DNA from: Eilatimonas milleporae
Lineage (GTDB): Bacteria; Pseudomonadota; Alphaproteobacteria; Sphingomonadales; Kordiimonadaceae
Direction: 5' to 3'
DNA length: 64,000 bases
NCBI RefSeq assembly: GCF_003688555.1
Contig: NZ_REFR01000012.1
Location: 124,001 to 188,000 of the forward strand
Notes under the pieces: model-generated
The model's database searches: none
Seen by the model: only the letters and a program-made list of their open reading frames with translations
What the model was told of the DNA's origin: nothing
Part shown: piece by piece, positions 1 through 9,344 of the stretch
Position numbering within the stretch: position 1 is the stretch's first letter
Layout: every line of letters begins with the position of its first letter
Made by a program: the position numbers and the translations under genes

Positions 1-1466
1 GCAAAGGCACCGCTTTCCCGCTCCTCGTAAATGAAACGCAGGCCTGCCGTCACTTCCAGCCGATCCGTCAGGTTGACGGTGGCATCGGCGAAGGCGGAAT
101 AAATATCGAAGCTGCCCGTATTGCCGAATTCGGCATCATAGAAAATCGGCGGCTGGCCCTGGGACAGGGTGACGGAGCCGATCGTGCCGTCGGGCGCGAC
201 GCAAGGCAGGCCGGGTATGACACCGGCCGCGCATTGCAGAAAGGTGCCTTCCTCCGTCAGGAAGGGGACGCGCTGCTCACCGTCCTCGGTGAAATAGTTG
301 ACACCGAAAAAGGCACTGATCCCGTCACTGTCATAATTGGCACGCAGTTCCTGGCTGAACTGATCACCGGTGGCGTCCTCGGCGAATTCGGCGAAGATTG
401 CCTGGCTGCCGTCGGCATCGAACACCTCGACACTGTCGAATTCGCGGTAACCGGTGACGGATGTCAGCGTCCAGTTATCGTTCAAAGCCCATTGCATGGT
501 CAGATTGGCGTCGTAAACTTCCCGGTCGATGCCCAGTTCGTCGTCGCCCAGTACCTCTTCCGAGCGCGGGCCGGCACCGCCCAGTTCGGCAAAGCTGAAC
601 GGGTCGGTCGCGCCGCCCGTGGGGGCGAAGACACCGGATTTGAAGCTTGTGCCCGTATCGTTATTCTCTTCGTAATTCAGCACCAGATCGGCGATGAAAT
701 TGTCATTGGGGGTGAAACGCAGGCTGCCGCGTACACCAAGACGTTCAATCCCGTTCAGGTCCGGCTGCACGACACCGCCCTCGGATTGGGATCCGGGATC
801 GCCGGCGATGTTTTCAATGAAACCATCGCGCTTGCGGTAGCTGAAAGCGATACGGCCCTGCACATTCTGATTGCCGCCGGTCAGATAGCCGCGGGCCAGA
901 TAATTGTCGAAATTGCCATAGCCGACCTGCACTTCGCCGGACACTTCCTCTTCAGGTTTGCGGCTGATGACCGAGACGGCACCGATGGCGGACGCCGTAC
1001 CGAACAGGGTGGCCTGCGGCCCCTTTGCGACTTCGACCCGTTCAATGTCGAACAGCTCGAAATGCGACCCGCGTGAGCGGGACACGTCCACACCGTTCAG
1101 ATAAATGGATACGCGCGGTGCAATCTGGGCCGAGCCGCTGTCCGATGTGATCCCGCGGATGACGAAGGCCGGGTTGTTCGGGCTTTGCTCCTGGATGATC
1201 AGGCCCGGTGTGATTTCCGATACTTCGTCGAATTCATCGATGTTGAGGTCTTGGAGAAAACGCCCCGTATAGCTGGTGACCGTCACGGGGACATCCCGCA
1301 AATTCTGTTCGCGCTTCTGGGTGGTGACGATGATTTCTTCCACCAGGTCGCCGCCGCTGTCCTGTCCTGCGGCCTGTCCGCCTGTCTGGGCGAGGGCGGG
1401 GCCTGCGATGATAACGGATAGTAAACTGGCACTGCCTGATAGGCGTGCAAGGATGCTTTTGGGCAT
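1..1466 (-). CDS. TonB-dependent receptor, N-terminal 488 residues (3' end outside window)
   Basis: Outer-membrane TonB-dependent receptor; the gene runs off the left edge, so only the signal peptide, plug and first part of the barrel are visible. The chosen ATG (1464-1466) follows GGAGGAAACC; an in-frame ATG 12 bases upstream is less well placed because the ribosome site lies inside its codons. Residues 1-26 form a signal peptide ending in ALA. A TonB-box-like stretch (EEIIVTTQKREQ, about residues 43-54) leads into a plug with the typical RGI and GPQATLFG segments. Beta-strand-rich sequence with alternating aromatic residues follows. The N-terminal pattern is that of the large alphaproteobacterial receptor family often annotated for siderophores or vitamin B12, but the ligand cannot be read from sequence. 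No regulator or transporter partner is adjacent except the solute-binding protein at 1634-2398. Confidence 0.93.
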   Translation of the reverse strand, partial: MPKSILARLSGSASLLSVIIAGPALAQTGGQAAGQDSGGDLVEEIIVTTQKREQNLRDVPVTVTSYTGRFLQDLNIDEFDEVSEITPGLIIQEQSPNNPAFVIRGITSDSGSAQIAPRVSIYLNGVDVSRSRGSHFELFDIERVEVAKGPQATLFGTASAIGAVSVISRKPEEEVSGEVQVGYGNFDNYLARGYLTGGNQNVQGRIAFSYRKRDGFIENIAGDPGSQSEGGVVQPDLNGIERLGVRGSLRFTPNDNFIADLVLNYEENNDTGTSFKSGVFAPTGGATDPFSFAELGGAGPRSEEVLGDDELGIDREVYDANLTMQWALNDNWTLTSVTGYREFDSVEVFDADGSQAIFAEFAEDATGDQFSQELRANYDSDGISAFFGVNYFTEDGEQRVPFLTEEGTFLQCAAGVIPGLPCVAPDGTIGSVTLSQGQPPIFYDAEFGNTGSFDIYSAFADATVNLTDRLEVTAGLRFIYEERESGAF

Positions 1467-1633
1467 GGTTTCCTCCATATTATGGGACGGCCTGACGCAT
1501 GCCGTCCGGTATTTTGCGATGCAGCATCCCTCTATAGTCAGGGCGGCGTGACATGCGTGACAGCTTGATGAAATTTTCGTGACGTTTCAGAAGGATACGG
1601 TCTTTAATGCACGTCTCTGGCGAAGTCCTGTGC

Positions 1634-2398
1634 TCACTGGTCGATCTTTAAGCTCATCCCGCGCCTGTTCAGGCGGTCAATGGCGTGCCTGATACGGTCC
1701 AGAATGGTCGGGTCCGTTGCGATGTGGGCGGCAATGTAAAGCGGCACGCTGTCGCCCACCGTACCGAGAGAGGCAAAATCGCCTTTGTCGAGGCCGAGTG
1801 CCTCGACCTGCTTCGTAAACATGTCCGGCACCGCGATGAAATAGGTAAACCGTCCTATTCTCGCCAGGCGCAGAAAAGGCTGATTTTTCTGGTTTTCCAT
1901 TTTCACGATGCGTTCTTCCGGAATGCCTGCCGCCATCAACACATCGCACTGGATACTGTTCTTCGAGCAGGCAACGGCGTGACCGGATTTCGTCAGGTCA
2001 TCCACTGTCCGGACATCGCCCATGCGCGGACGGTAGCCATACACTTCAAAGCGTTCCCGCGACAGCTGGTGCAGCCAGTGAAAGGTTTTCTCCCGTTCCG
2101 CCGTGCGGGACAGCATCATGATCAACGTGTTTACACGCCCCATGGCTAGGCCGTAGGCCCGGCTCCACGGCATGGCCTGAATACGATACTCCAGGCCGCT
2201 TTCCTGCATGATTGTGACGGCATGATCCGCGACAATCCCTGCCGGCTGTCCCTGGTCGTCGGTATAGATATAGGGCATGATATCGGGCCCGACGAGCAGA
2301 ACGGGCGTCTGCCGATCCGGATCCGCCTCGGCTGCCATGCCGGCGGTCGCACAGGCCATGGCGCCGAAAATCACGGCCGTTAGAAAAACGATACGCAT
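1634..2398 (-). CDS. Periplasmic substrate-binding protein, SBP_bac_3-like
   Basis: A 254-residue secreted protein with a signal peptide (residues 1-22, ending AGMAA). The mature part resembles family 3 solute-binding proteins (amino-acid-binding type): an N-terminal segment with MPYIYTDDQGQPAGI, a WSRAY segment, and a second lobe containing two cysteines about eight residues apart (ACSKNSIQC). Stand-alone proteins of this kind without permease or ATPase genes are common in proteobacteria and often serve as sensory or orphan binding proteins. No transporter genes lie next to it here. It is transcribed in the same direction as the receptor fragment, 167 bases upstream of that gene's start. An inverted repeat sits 24 bases upstream of its own start. 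Ligand unknown. Confidence 0.75.
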   Translation of the reverse strand: MRIVFLTAVIFGAMACATAGMAAEADPDRQTPVLLVGPDIMPYIYTDDQGQPAGIVADHAVTIMQESGLEYRIQAMPWSRAYGLAMGRVNTLIMMLSRTAEREKTFHWLHQLSRERFEVYGYRPRMGDVRTVDDLTKSGHAVACSKNSIQCDVLMAAGIPEERIVKMENQKNQPFLRLARIGRFTYFIAVPDMFTKQVEALGLDKGDFASLGTVGDSVPLYIAAHIATDPTILDRIRHAIDRLNRRGMSLKIDQ

Positions 2399-2421
2399 TC
2401 GGCCCCCAGCCGCTTCATAAA

Positions 2422-2440
2422 GGCGTATCCATTATACGCC
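2422..2440. promoter_or_regulatory. Inverted repeat, operator-like
   Basis: GGCGTAT and ATACGCC face each other across a 5-base spacer, 24 bases upstream of the start of the minus-strand binding-protein gene. There is no T-run on either side, so it looks like a protein-binding site or 5' leader hairpin rather than a terminator. Confidence 0.4.
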
Positions 2441-2535
2441 GCTGATCCACCGCCGTAAGCCAACTTATTGAGTGTATTGCCGCTCATCTTGAAGTGTATC
2501 GGGGCAAAACCTTTGTTGAACACACCCAAAGATGT

Positions 2536-2548
2536 CACATAGTATGTG
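2536..2548. promoter_or_regulatory. 13-base palindrome upstream of molybdenum hydroxylase genes
   Basis: CACATAGTATGTG is a perfect 6+1+6 palindrome in AT-rich DNA, about 200 bases upstream of the plus-strand hydroxylase start. A dimeric regulator could bind here; the regulator is not identifiable. Confidence 0.35.
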
Positions 2549-2748
2549 TATTTATCTCATATGTTATTGTCAGTGTGGCTGGCCCGCTGCTGCAAGTGTG
2601 CGAAAGAATATACCGGAATCATGGGTTGGCTTCCGTCCGGGCCGTCTTATATGATGACTTCGAAATCATGTGACCGGTCCGACCGGCGACTTTTCTTTTC
2701 GTTCTGTGTTTCCCTTAGTGAAAAACGTGACAAGCTTTGGAGAGAGCC

Positions 2749-3222
2749 TTGGCTATTGAATTCCGATTGAATGGCGAGACCGTCACGCTTGACGTCGAGC
2801 CGGACATGCCCCTCCTGTGGGCCATCCGTGAAAAAGCCGGTTTGACTGGAACCAAGTTCGGCTGTGGTATCGCCCTGTGCGGTGCCTGCACGGTACATCT
2901 TGATGGAACGCCGGTCCGGTCTTGTTCGCTGCCGGTTGAAACCGTGGCAGGAAGTGACGTGACCACGATCGAAGGCGGCAGCGGGACTGCGTTTGCCGCA
3001 ATTCAGACAGCCTGGCGGGAACTGGATGTCGTACAGTGCGGGTATTGCCAGTCCGGGCAGATTATGTCCGCGGCGGCCCTTCTGACGGAAAACCCCGAAC
3101 CGTCGGATGCCGATATCGATGACGCCATGAGCGGTAATCTTTGCCGCTGTGCCACATATCACCGTATCCGCAAGGCTATTCACCGGGCCTCGGACCTGAT
3201 GAAGGAGACGGCCGATGCATGA
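2749..3222 (+). CDS. (2Fe-2S)-binding small subunit of a xanthine dehydrogenase-family enzyme (IorA-like)
   Basis: Electron-transfer subunit of a molybdenum hydroxylase. The start is probably TTG at 2749, preceded by GGAGAG at good spacing. A TTG four codons earlier is in frame but has no ribosome site, and the family normally begins directly with the ferredoxin-like strand (here [10 protein letters not shown]). The plant-type cluster ligands are Cys39, Cys44, Cys47 and Cys59. The second, all-helical domain carries Cys97, Cys100, Cys132 and Cys134 in the CGYC and LCRC motifs. At 157 residues it has the usual family length. The stop overlaps the start of the large subunit by 8 bases, so the two are co-translated. 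No FAD-binding subunit is present, as is typical of the isoquinoline 1-oxidoreductase/aldehyde oxidase branch that passes electrons to a cytochrome. Confidence 0.92.
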   Translation: MAIEFRLNGETVTLDVEPDMPLLWAIREKAGLTGTKFGCGIALCGACTVHLDGTPVRSCSLPVETVAGSDVTTIEGGSGTAFAAIQTAWRELDVVQCGYCQSGQIMSAAALLTENPEPSDADIDDAMSGNLCRCATYHRIRKAIHRASDLMKETADA

Positions 3223-5401
3223 CGGCGCCCATACCCCGGATAATGCCCTGCCTGTTTCCCGTCGCGCTTTTCTGAAGGTGGTGACGCTTGCCGCCGGTGG
3301 TTTCGCCGTTGGGTGGCGTTTACCGGCAGGTGTGCTCGCGGATGGTGATGATGGCGCGGATTTGAACCCTTTTGTCCGGATCCAGCCGGACAACACGGTC
3401 ACCGTTGTCATAAAACATCTGGACAAGGGGCAGGGCATCACCACCGGTCTGACCACCATCGTTGCGGAAGAGCTGGACGCGGACTGGTCGCAGATGCAGT
3501 TTGAATTCGCACCGGCCAATGATGAACTGTACAAAAATCTTTTCTTTGGCATCCAGGTTACCGGCGGATCCACGGCGATCGCCAACAGCTGGATGCAGAT
3601 GCGTCAGGCCGGCGCGGCCGCCAGGGCCATGCTGGTCGCTGCGGCGGCTGAACGTTTCGGTGTTCCTGTCGGTGGTCTGCGGGTTGAAAAGGGGCGTGTG
3701 ACCGATCCGGAAAGCGGGCGCAGCGCCAGCTTTGGCGATCTGGCGACACTGGCGGCGGATCAGGTGCCGCCTGCCGAACCTGTCCTGAAGGACCCGAAAG
3801 ACTTTACCCTGATCGGCGCAACATTGCCCCGTCTGGACAGCCCGTCAAAAACTGATGGCACGGCCACCTATACCCTTGATGTGACGCGGCCCGGCATGCT
3901 TGTGGCACTGGTGGCCCATCCGCCCCGCTTCGGTGCCGTGCTTGCCGCCTTCAACGCGGATAAGGCAAAGAAAATCAGCGGCGTTCGGCATGTTGTTGCA
4001 ATTCCACGCGGGGTTGCCGTCGTGGCGGATGGCTTTTGGGCTGCGACCAGGGGCCGGGAGGCTCTTGAGGTCCAGTGGGACTTTACCAATGCCGAAATGC
4101 GCGGCAGTGCTGAAATGTTGTCCGATTATAAGGAAACCGCCAAAACAAAGGGGGCAAGTGCCCGTCTCACCGGGGATGCCGAGGCGGCGCTCGCCGATGC
4201 CGAAGACGTGATCGAGGCCGAATTCGACTTTCCATTCCTGGCCCATGCGACGATGGAACCCATGGACTGTGTCGTCGATCTTAAAACGGACCGCTGCGAT
4301 GTCTTTAGCGGTGCGCAGATGCCCACGGTCGACCGGCAGATTGTTGCGGGTATTGTCGGCCTTCCACTTGACAAGGTATATGTCCACACCCACTTCGCCG
4401 GGGGCAGTTTTGGCCGCCGCGCCGTTCCTGACAGTGATTATGCGGCAGAAGCCGCCATGGTCGCCAAGGCCATTGGCGGTAAGGCACCGGTGAAACTGAT
4501 TTGGACGCGTGAGGACGACATGCATGGCGGGCGGTACCGTCCGATGAGCTTTCACCGTCTGCGCGGCGGTCTCGACGTTGACGGCAGACTGGTCGCCTGG
4601 GATCACCGTATCGTCATGCAGACCTTTCTCAAGGATACGCCCTTTGAGATTCTGATCGAAGGGGGTGTTGACGGCACCTCTGTCGAGGGGGCGCGGGGCT
4701 TGCCCTACGACATTCCCAATGTATCGGTGGACCTGCATCTGGTGGACAATGGTGTGACCACATTGTGGTGGCGGTCCGTCGGACATACCCATAACGGTTA
4801 CGTGACCGAAGTCTTTTTCGACATGCTGGCGAAAAAGGCGGGGCAGGACCCCGGTGATCTGCGCCGCAGCCTGCTCCGGAATCACCCCCGCCATTTACAG
4901 GTTCTGGAAACGGTCTTGGACAAGTCCGGCTGGGGTACGCCGCTTGTGGCACGGGCCGGCGCCAGACGTGGCCGCGGTGTGGCTGTGCATGAAAGTTTCA
5001 ACAGCTTTGTCGCCCAGGTGGCCGAAGTGACGGTGGATGATAACGGACTGAAAGTGGACCGTATAATCTGTGCCGTTGACTGCGGTATCGCCATCAATCC
5101 CGATATTATCGTTGCTCAGATGGAAGGGGGCATCGGCTATGGTTTGTCGGCGGCCTTGCGTGAAGCGATCACCCTGACCGACGGTATCGTCGACCAGGAC
5201 AATTTTGACACTTACGAACCGCTGCGCATCAACGACATGCCCGATATCGAAGTCCATGTCGTTGCCTCGGGCGAAGCACCGACCGGTGTTGGCGAGCCCG
5301 GCGTGCCGCCTGTCGCACCGGCCGTCGCCAATGCGATCGCGGATGCGACCGGCCAGCGTTTTTACCGTCTGCCATTCGGCGATGAAATCGGCACGGCCTG
5401 A
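3215..5401 (+). CDS. Molybdopterin-binding large subunit, xanthine dehydrogenase family (IorB-like), Tat-exported
   Basis: Catalytic subunit, 728 residues, that should hydroxylate a heterocycle or oxidise an aldehyde using a molybdopterin cofactor. The N-terminus carries a twin-arginine signal (SRRAFLKVV, about residues 11-19, then a hydrophobic stretch), so the folded complex is probably exported to the periplasm with its iron-sulfur partner. Family hallmarks are visible: [10 protein letters not shown] near residue 395, and the C-terminal [12 protein letters not shown] segment, whose glutamate is the expected catalytic base. GGAGA precedes the ATG. It is translationally coupled to the small subunit. 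No cytochrome c subunit, XdhC-type chaperone or molybdenum transporter lies nearby; moaA at 51.8 kb supplies one step of cofactor synthesis. The substrate is not predictable; IorB-like annotation reflects family resemblance only. Confidence 0.92.
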   Translation: MHDGAHTPDNALPVSRRAFLKVVTLAAGGFAVGWRLPAGVLADGDDGADLNPFVRIQPDNTVTVVIKHLDKGQGITTGLTTIVAEELDADWSQMQFEFAPANDELYKNLFFGIQVTGGSTAIANSWMQMRQAGAAARAMLVAAAAERFGVPVGGLRVEKGRVTDPESGRSASFGDLATLAADQVPPAEPVLKDPKDFTLIGATLPRLDSPSKTDGTATYTLDVTRPGMLVALVAHPPRFGAVLAAFNADKAKKISGVRHVVAIPRGVAVVADGFWAATRGREALEVQWDFTNAEMRGSAEMLSDYKETAKTKGASARLTGDAEAALADAEDVIEAEFDFPFLAHATMEPMDCVVDLKTDRCDVFSGAQMPTVDRQIVAGIVGLPLDKVYVHTHFAGGSFGRRAVPDSDYAAEAAMVAKAIGGKAPVKLIWTREDDMHGGRYRPMSFHRLRGGLDVDGRLVAWDHRIVMQTFLKDTPFEILIEGGVDGTSVEGARGLPYDIPNVSVDLHLVDNGVTTLWWRSVGHTHNGYVTEVFFDMLAKKAGQDPGDLRRSLLRNHPRHLQVLETVLDKSGWGTPLVARAGARRGRGVAVHESFNSFVAQVAEVTVDDNGLKVDRIICAVDCGIAINPDIIVAQMEGGIGYGLSAALREAITLTDGIVDQDNFDTYEPLRINDMPDIEVHVVASGEAPTGVGEPGVPPVAPAVANAIADATGQRFYRLPFGDEIGTA

Positions 5402-5465
5402 TCCGCCAGTGTGATGACGCGCAGGCGATCTGTCTGTCAGACCAGCCTACAAACGGCGATTTTAC

Positions 5466-5500
5466 AAGACGGCATCCGATAAGGGTGCCGTCTTTCTTGT
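5466..5500 (+). terminator. Rho-independent terminator after the hydroxylase operon
   Basis: Stem AAGACGGCA / TGCCGTCTT with an 11-base loop, followed by TCTTGTT on the plus strand. It lies 65 bases after the large-subunit stop and just before the convergent stress-protein gene. Confidence 0.75.
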
Positions 5501-6541
5501 TCAATCCGGTTCTATGGGGCTGACATAGTGGGGCGGTTTCACTGTTACCACGGAGCAGTCGACACTGTTCAGCACGTCTTCTGCCGTATTACCGATAAAA
5601 AACCCCGGAACCCCCGTGCGTGCGATGGTCCCGATCACAAGTGTATCGGCGCCAAGGTCCCGCACATGTTCCGGTATAACGCTCCTGGCGATACCACGTT
5701 TCAAATGGGGGATCAGGGCGGTCCGGTGATCTTTTCCACCCTCTGTCCAGACGGCGGCCTCTTCAATCAGCCTGTCGAAGGCATTTTCATGGGCCCTCTG
5801 GATGTCCCGGACATAGTCGTCGGCGGCTTTGCTGCCGTCCGGCGCGTCAGACCATAGACGGACGCTGGTCTCCCCCGGCGCGTCCCAGGCATGTAGGACA
5901 TGCAATGCGGCCCCATGGGTCTGTGCGATACGGCTCGCGGTTTCAAGAATATGACGGTTCAATCCGCTCTGATCATCGGCTTCGTCAGTCATGAAGATAT
6001 CGAGATCGACGGCAGCCAGCACTGTTTTTACCGGCTGACCGCCATGGTTGACGCGAAGCCAAACGGGGCAGGGACATTTTCGCAAAAGATGCTGGTCCAT
6101 GCTTGTAAAGAAATACCGGTGCAGCCCCTTCGACTCCTCGGCAGTCTTGATCACCATGTTGGTACCATGGGCAAGCGTGTATTTGATCACTTCAAGGAAA
6201 GGCTTGCCGCTTCGGATTTCTATATGGGGGTCCAGACCGTGTGCATGACGGGCGGTCAGCCGGCTCACATGCTTGCGATATTCGGCGGTGAAGCTGTTTT
6301 CGATGTCTTTCCGCGAAATGCCGGTGGCACCGGACAGTCGGGCGATTTCCGGCGGGATATCCACCACCGCCATGACTGTCAGTTCCGCGTTATGGGCACG
6401 CGCCATGTTTGTCGCTGCTTTCAGGGTCCCTTCGTCATGCGCATCCAGCGTACAGACGGCGACAATTTTTTTCATCGGCAGACCGTGGGTTTTACCATCC
6501 GTTCCGACAGTCGCCTTACCTTCGGTCTTAAGGCGGTTCAC
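5501..6541 (-). CDS. Tandem universal stress protein, UspE-like
   Basis: A 346-residue protein with two universal stress protein domains in tandem, starting near residues 23 and 170. The C-terminal domain holds the nucleotide-binding signature (VIGTIARTG then FFIGNTAEDV), typical of ATP-binding UspE-type proteins. The first domain has an altered glycine loop and may not bind nucleotide. The start chosen is GTG at 6541: AAGGAG sits 8 bases upstream and the GTG overlaps the antiporter stop by 4 bases. The ATG at 6475 (MKKIVAV) would fit the domain boundary but has no ribosome site. Coupling to a monovalent-cation/proton antiporter suggests the pair responds together to osmotic, pH or energy stress. 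Cytoplasmic. Confidence 0.9.
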   Translation of the reverse strand: MNRLKTEGKATVGTDGKTHGLPMKKIVAVCTLDAHDEGTLKAATNMARAHNAELTVMAVVDIPPEIARLSGATGISRKDIENSFTAEYRKHVSRLTARHAHGLDPHIEIRSGKPFLEVIKYTLAHGTNMVIKTAEESKGLHRYFFTSMDQHLLRKCPCPVWLRVNHGGQPVKTVLAAVDLDIFMTDEADDQSGLNRHILETASRIAQTHGAALHVLHAWDAPGETSVRLWSDAPDGSKAADDYVRDIQRAHENAFDRLIEEAAVWTEGGKDHRTALIPHLKRGIARSVIPEHVRDLGADTLVIGTIARTGVPGFFIGNTAEDVLNSVDCSVVTVKPPHYVSPIEPD

Positions 6542-8256
6542 TGGGCGAACTCCTTCTGGCCTTCCGGGTCGGCAATGGCCGGTGTATGAGGCGGTTTGTT
6601 TTGGGTAATCAGCAGGGCAGCCTGCGCCGCGGCATCGCGAAACGGCAGAAGAACAAGGTCGGCCCCGGCGCTTTTCAGCCTGTCGGCGGCTGTGCGGCTG
6701 TGGGCCGCCACGGCAACGTGTCCTTCGAAATTCAGTCCGTGCAGAGCTGTGATCAGGGATTGCCGGGGGTCGTCATGGGTCAGACCCGTATCGTGGTCCG
6801 GTACGGCTGATACGGCCCAACGGACACCGTCAAGCGGCAGATGCGCCAGAAATTCCGGATCGGTCGCGTCTCCGAAGATGGCATCGAAATCCCGGGCGCG
6901 GGCATTGCGTACGGCTATCGGACTGAAATCGATGCCAAGCACCCTGAAGCCGGCATCTTTCAGTTCAAGTGCGATGGCAAGACCGTAGCGTCCCAGACCG
7001 AAGACAATGGCGTCATAAGCGCCGTCCCCAGGCGTCCAGGCGTCTTCCTTGCCGCCTGCCGTGCGCCGTTCAAACGTTTTCAGAAGCGGGTCGATCAGAT
7101 CATACAGCTGATGGGAATAGGTGATCATATAGGTGGACGCGGCGATTGTGATCAGGCCAACCAGCGTCACCAGGCCGAGCGCCTGCTCCGTGACATGACC
7201 GATGGAAACCCCCATGGCCATGAAAATTAGTGAGAATTCGCTGATTTGCGCCACTGTCAGGCCGGCTAGAAATCCTGTGCGCCTGCGGTATCCCATCGCC
7301 CCCATGATCGCCAACACGATCAGTGGGTTGCCGATCAGGACGAAAAGGGCAAAGACGCTGGCCGCGCTGACGCTGGCCCCGAGGATCGACAGGTCCAGTG
7401 ACGCGCCCAGCGCAATGAAGAAAAACAGCAGCAGAAAATCCCGGAGAGAGGCCAGCCGGGCGGCGATTGCCTCCCGGAAGGAGGTCGAGGCCAATGACAC
7501 ACCGGCAAGCAGTCCCCCCAGTTCCTTGCCAAAGCCCAGATAATAGCCGATTGCCGCAAGGAGCGCCGCCCAACCGATTGCAAAGGATACCATCAGCTCC
7601 GGCGCGCGGGACAGGCGTTCGACAAGCGGATTGGCGATAAAGCGGATAAACAGGCCGACAGCGGCCAGCATCATGGCGCCATATCCGAAGACAAGCAGCA
7701 CGTCGATCAGCGCGGCATTGCCTGCCGCCCCCACGCCCAGTGCGGACAGCACAATCATCGCCATGACCACCACCAGATCCTGAACGATCAGGAAGCCCAG
7801 CGCGATTCGTCCATGGAGGGAATTGATCTCGCGTTTATCGGAGAGCAGTTTGACGATGATGATCGTCGATGAAAACGTCAAAGCCACCGCGATATACAGG
7901 CTTGTCACCGTATCGAACCCGAGGGCCAGCCCGATCAGGAAACCGAATATGGTCGTGAACGCCACCTGGCCGAGACCGGTCATCAATGCGACGGGACCCA
8001 GGGTGCGCACCAGCTTCAGGTCCAGCTTCAGTCCGACCAGAAACAGCAGAAGCGCTATGCCCAGCTCGGCCAGCAGGTCGATATGTTCCTCGGATTGCGC
8101 AATATCCAGAACGGACGGTCCGGCAATAATGCCGACCGCAATGAAACTGACGATCAGCGGTTGACGCAGCAGCAGGCCGACAAAACCAGCGGATGCCGCC
8201 AGGACCAGCAGCGCGGCAATCTCATAGAAAATATAGTCGCGTATGGCATCGGTCAT
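6538..8256 (-). CDS. CPA2-family monovalent cation:proton antiporter (KefB/YbaL-like) with RCK domain
   Basis: Inner-membrane antiporter of about 572 residues. The first two thirds hold roughly 12 hydrophobic helices of the Na/H exchanger fold, including the family segment LAELGIALLLFLVGLKL. The C-terminal third is an RCK/TrkA-N domain with the nucleotide-binding GLGRYGLAIA motif near residue 420, expected to gate transport by NAD(H). The translation start is taken as ATG 8256 (MTDAIRDYIF), with GGGA upstream; the open frame extends 29 codons further but without a ribosome site. It is the middle gene of a three-gene minus-strand cluster (HTH protein, antiporter, stress protein). The ion (potassium or sodium) cannot be told from sequence, and no KefF/KefG-type ancillary protein is adjacent. 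Confidence 0.92.
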   Translation of the reverse strand: MTDAIRDYIFYEIAALLVLAASAGFVGLLLRQPLIVSFIAVGIIAGPSVLDIAQSEEHIDLLAELGIALLLFLVGLKLDLKLVRTLGPVALMTGLGQVAFTTIFGFLIGLALGFDTVTSLYIAVALTFSSTIIIVKLLSDKREINSLHGRIALGFLIVQDLVVVMAMIVLSALGVGAAGNAALIDVLLVFGYGAMMLAAVGLFIRFIANPLVERLSRAPELMVSFAIGWAALLAAIGYYLGFGKELGGLLAGVSLASTSFREAIAARLASLRDFLLLFFFIALGASLDLSILGASVSAASVFALFVLIGNPLIVLAIMGAMGYRRRTGFLAGLTVAQISEFSLIFMAMGVSIGHVTEQALGLVTLVGLITIAASTYMITYSHQLYDLIDPLLKTFERRTAGGKEDAWTPGDGAYDAIVFGLGRYGLAIALELKDAGFRVLGIDFSPIAVRNARARDFDAIFGDATDPEFLAHLPLDGVRWAVSAVPDHDTGLTHDDPRQSLITALHGLNFEGHVAVAAHSRTAADRLKSAGADLVLLPFRDAAAQAALLITQNKPPHTPAIADPEGQKEFAQ

Positions 8257-8326
8257 CGGACGTTTCCCTGTATGGCATCGGCGGTGAGTGCAGTGCGCCG
8301 GACGGGGGCATGGGGCCCGGAAGGAC

Positions 8327-8348
8327 CCGGAGTAAAGAATCACTCCGG
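8327..8348. promoter_or_regulatory. Perfect 7-bp inverted repeat between HTH gene and antiporter
   Basis: CCGGAGT and ACTCCGG face each other across an 8-base spacer in the 123-base gap upstream of the antiporter start. It lacks a T-tract, so an mRNA hairpin or regulator site within the operon is more likely than a terminator. Confidence 0.4.
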
Positions 8349-8379
8349 CAAAGCAGGCCGCGGTATTTTGACAGTCGTT

Positions 8380-8589
8380 TCAGCCTGTTTCGCCGTCATC
8401 ATGTCCGTCTGGCAGACATGTGGCATGCGCGTTCAGAAACACCTCCAGATCCTTTACGGCGATGCGGAATTCCCGTCCGAGTTTGACAGCACGCAGGTCC
8501 TGACCGTGAATCCAGGATCGCACCGTTGACTCGCGCACCTTCAGAAGCTTGGCGATCTCCTGGGTGGTCATGAAAGGCTTGCTCAGCAT
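8380..8589 (-). CDS. Small helix-turn-helix DNA-binding protein, excisionase (HTH_17)-type
   Basis: About 69 residues, almost entirely a winged-helix/MerR-like DNA-binding domain of the excisionase type: MTTQEIAKLLKVRESTVRSW followed by a basic wing with KLGREFRI. The better start is ATG 8589, which has GGGGG seven bases upstream; the ATG two codons earlier would sit directly on that purine run. Proteins of this class are phage excisionases or small activators. Here there is no integrase nearby, and the gene heads a cluster with the antiporter and stress protein, so a local regulatory role is more plausible than recombination directionality. It is divergent from the PsiE-like gene. Confidence 0.85.
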   Translation of the reverse strand: MLSKPFMTTQEIAKLLKVRESTVRSWIHGQDLRAVKLGREFRIAVKDLEVFLNAHATCLPDGHDDGETG

Positions 8590-8825
8590 ATTCATCCCCC
8601 ATCCGTGGGACAGATGTTATCCCAACGCCGTTGAAAATATATAAAAAGATGTCAGGATAGCTGAAATTTCTCCAGCCACTTTCATTAATGTTTATAGGCT
8701 GATACGGGAAATGACGCTGAGGCTCCGTGCTGCTGTTTGACAGCCTTGGCGGATCGGGATGCTGAACCGCTTGAAAGACGCTAGGCTTGGGGCCCCAAGG
8801 GCCGTGGAAAAATTGGAAAGACGGG

Positions 8826-9344
8826 ATGCCGCGATTGCCTGATGATATCTACCGCAGTGACGATCCGCTGATTTTTCAGTTGAAACGCCTGATCCGTGTT
8901 GCCGTCAGAATTCTGGCCATCCTGATGACGGTGGTGATTTTCTTTGGCGTCATAGATGTGGGTTGGGTGCTTTACAAGAAATTCACCACCGGTGACAGCT
9001 GGATGCTGACGATCGCGGATCTTCTTGCCACTTTCGGCGCTTTCATGGTGGTGCTGATCGCGATTGAGATTTTTGTCAATATCACAGTGTATCTGCGTGA
9101 TGACGTCATTCATGTGAAGATCGTTATGGCGACGGCCCTTATGGCAATTGCCCGGAAAGTCATCATTCTCGACTATGAAAAAGTCAGCCCGGAATATATC
9201 TATGCCACGGCAGCAGTTGTTTTTGCCATGAGCTTGGGGTACTGGCTGATCTGCATTCTACCCGTCCGCGCGCCTGAAGACGGCGTCGCCAGGATAGAAT
9301 TGCCGCGAATACTAAGACAGAAAACCGACGAGGAGCCGACATGA
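8826..9344 (+). CDS. PsiE-family (phosphate-starvation-inducible-like) membrane protein
   Basis: A 172-residue inner-membrane protein with about four transmembrane helices. The C-terminal half contains ALMAIARKVIILDYE, the conserved segment of the PsiE family. The start is ATG 8826, preceded by GGAAAG six bases away; the frame extends 13 codons upstream only through a poorly placed TTG. Family members are named for Escherichia coli PsiE, induced on phosphate starvation, but their molecular function is not established. The stop overlaps the next gene's ATG (ATGA), giving a tight two-gene operon divergent from the antiporter cluster. Confidence 0.82.
   Translation: MPRLPDDIYRSDDPLIFQLKRLIRVAVRILAILMTVVIFFGVIDVGWVLYKKFTTGDSWMLTIADLLATFGAFMVVLIAIEIFVNITVYLRDDVIHVKIVMATALMAIARKVIILDYEKVSPEYIYATAAVVFAMSLGYWLICILPVRAPEDGVARIELPRILRQKTDEEPT

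Larger units (their letters stand above)
2399..2748. other. Divergent intergenic region, 350 bp
   Basis: Gene-free space between two divergently transcribed units: the solute-binding protein on minus and the molybdenum hydroxylase on plus. It is more AT-rich than the flanking genes and contains two perfect short inverted repeats, listed separately. I see no convincing small gene in it. Confidence 0.7.
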
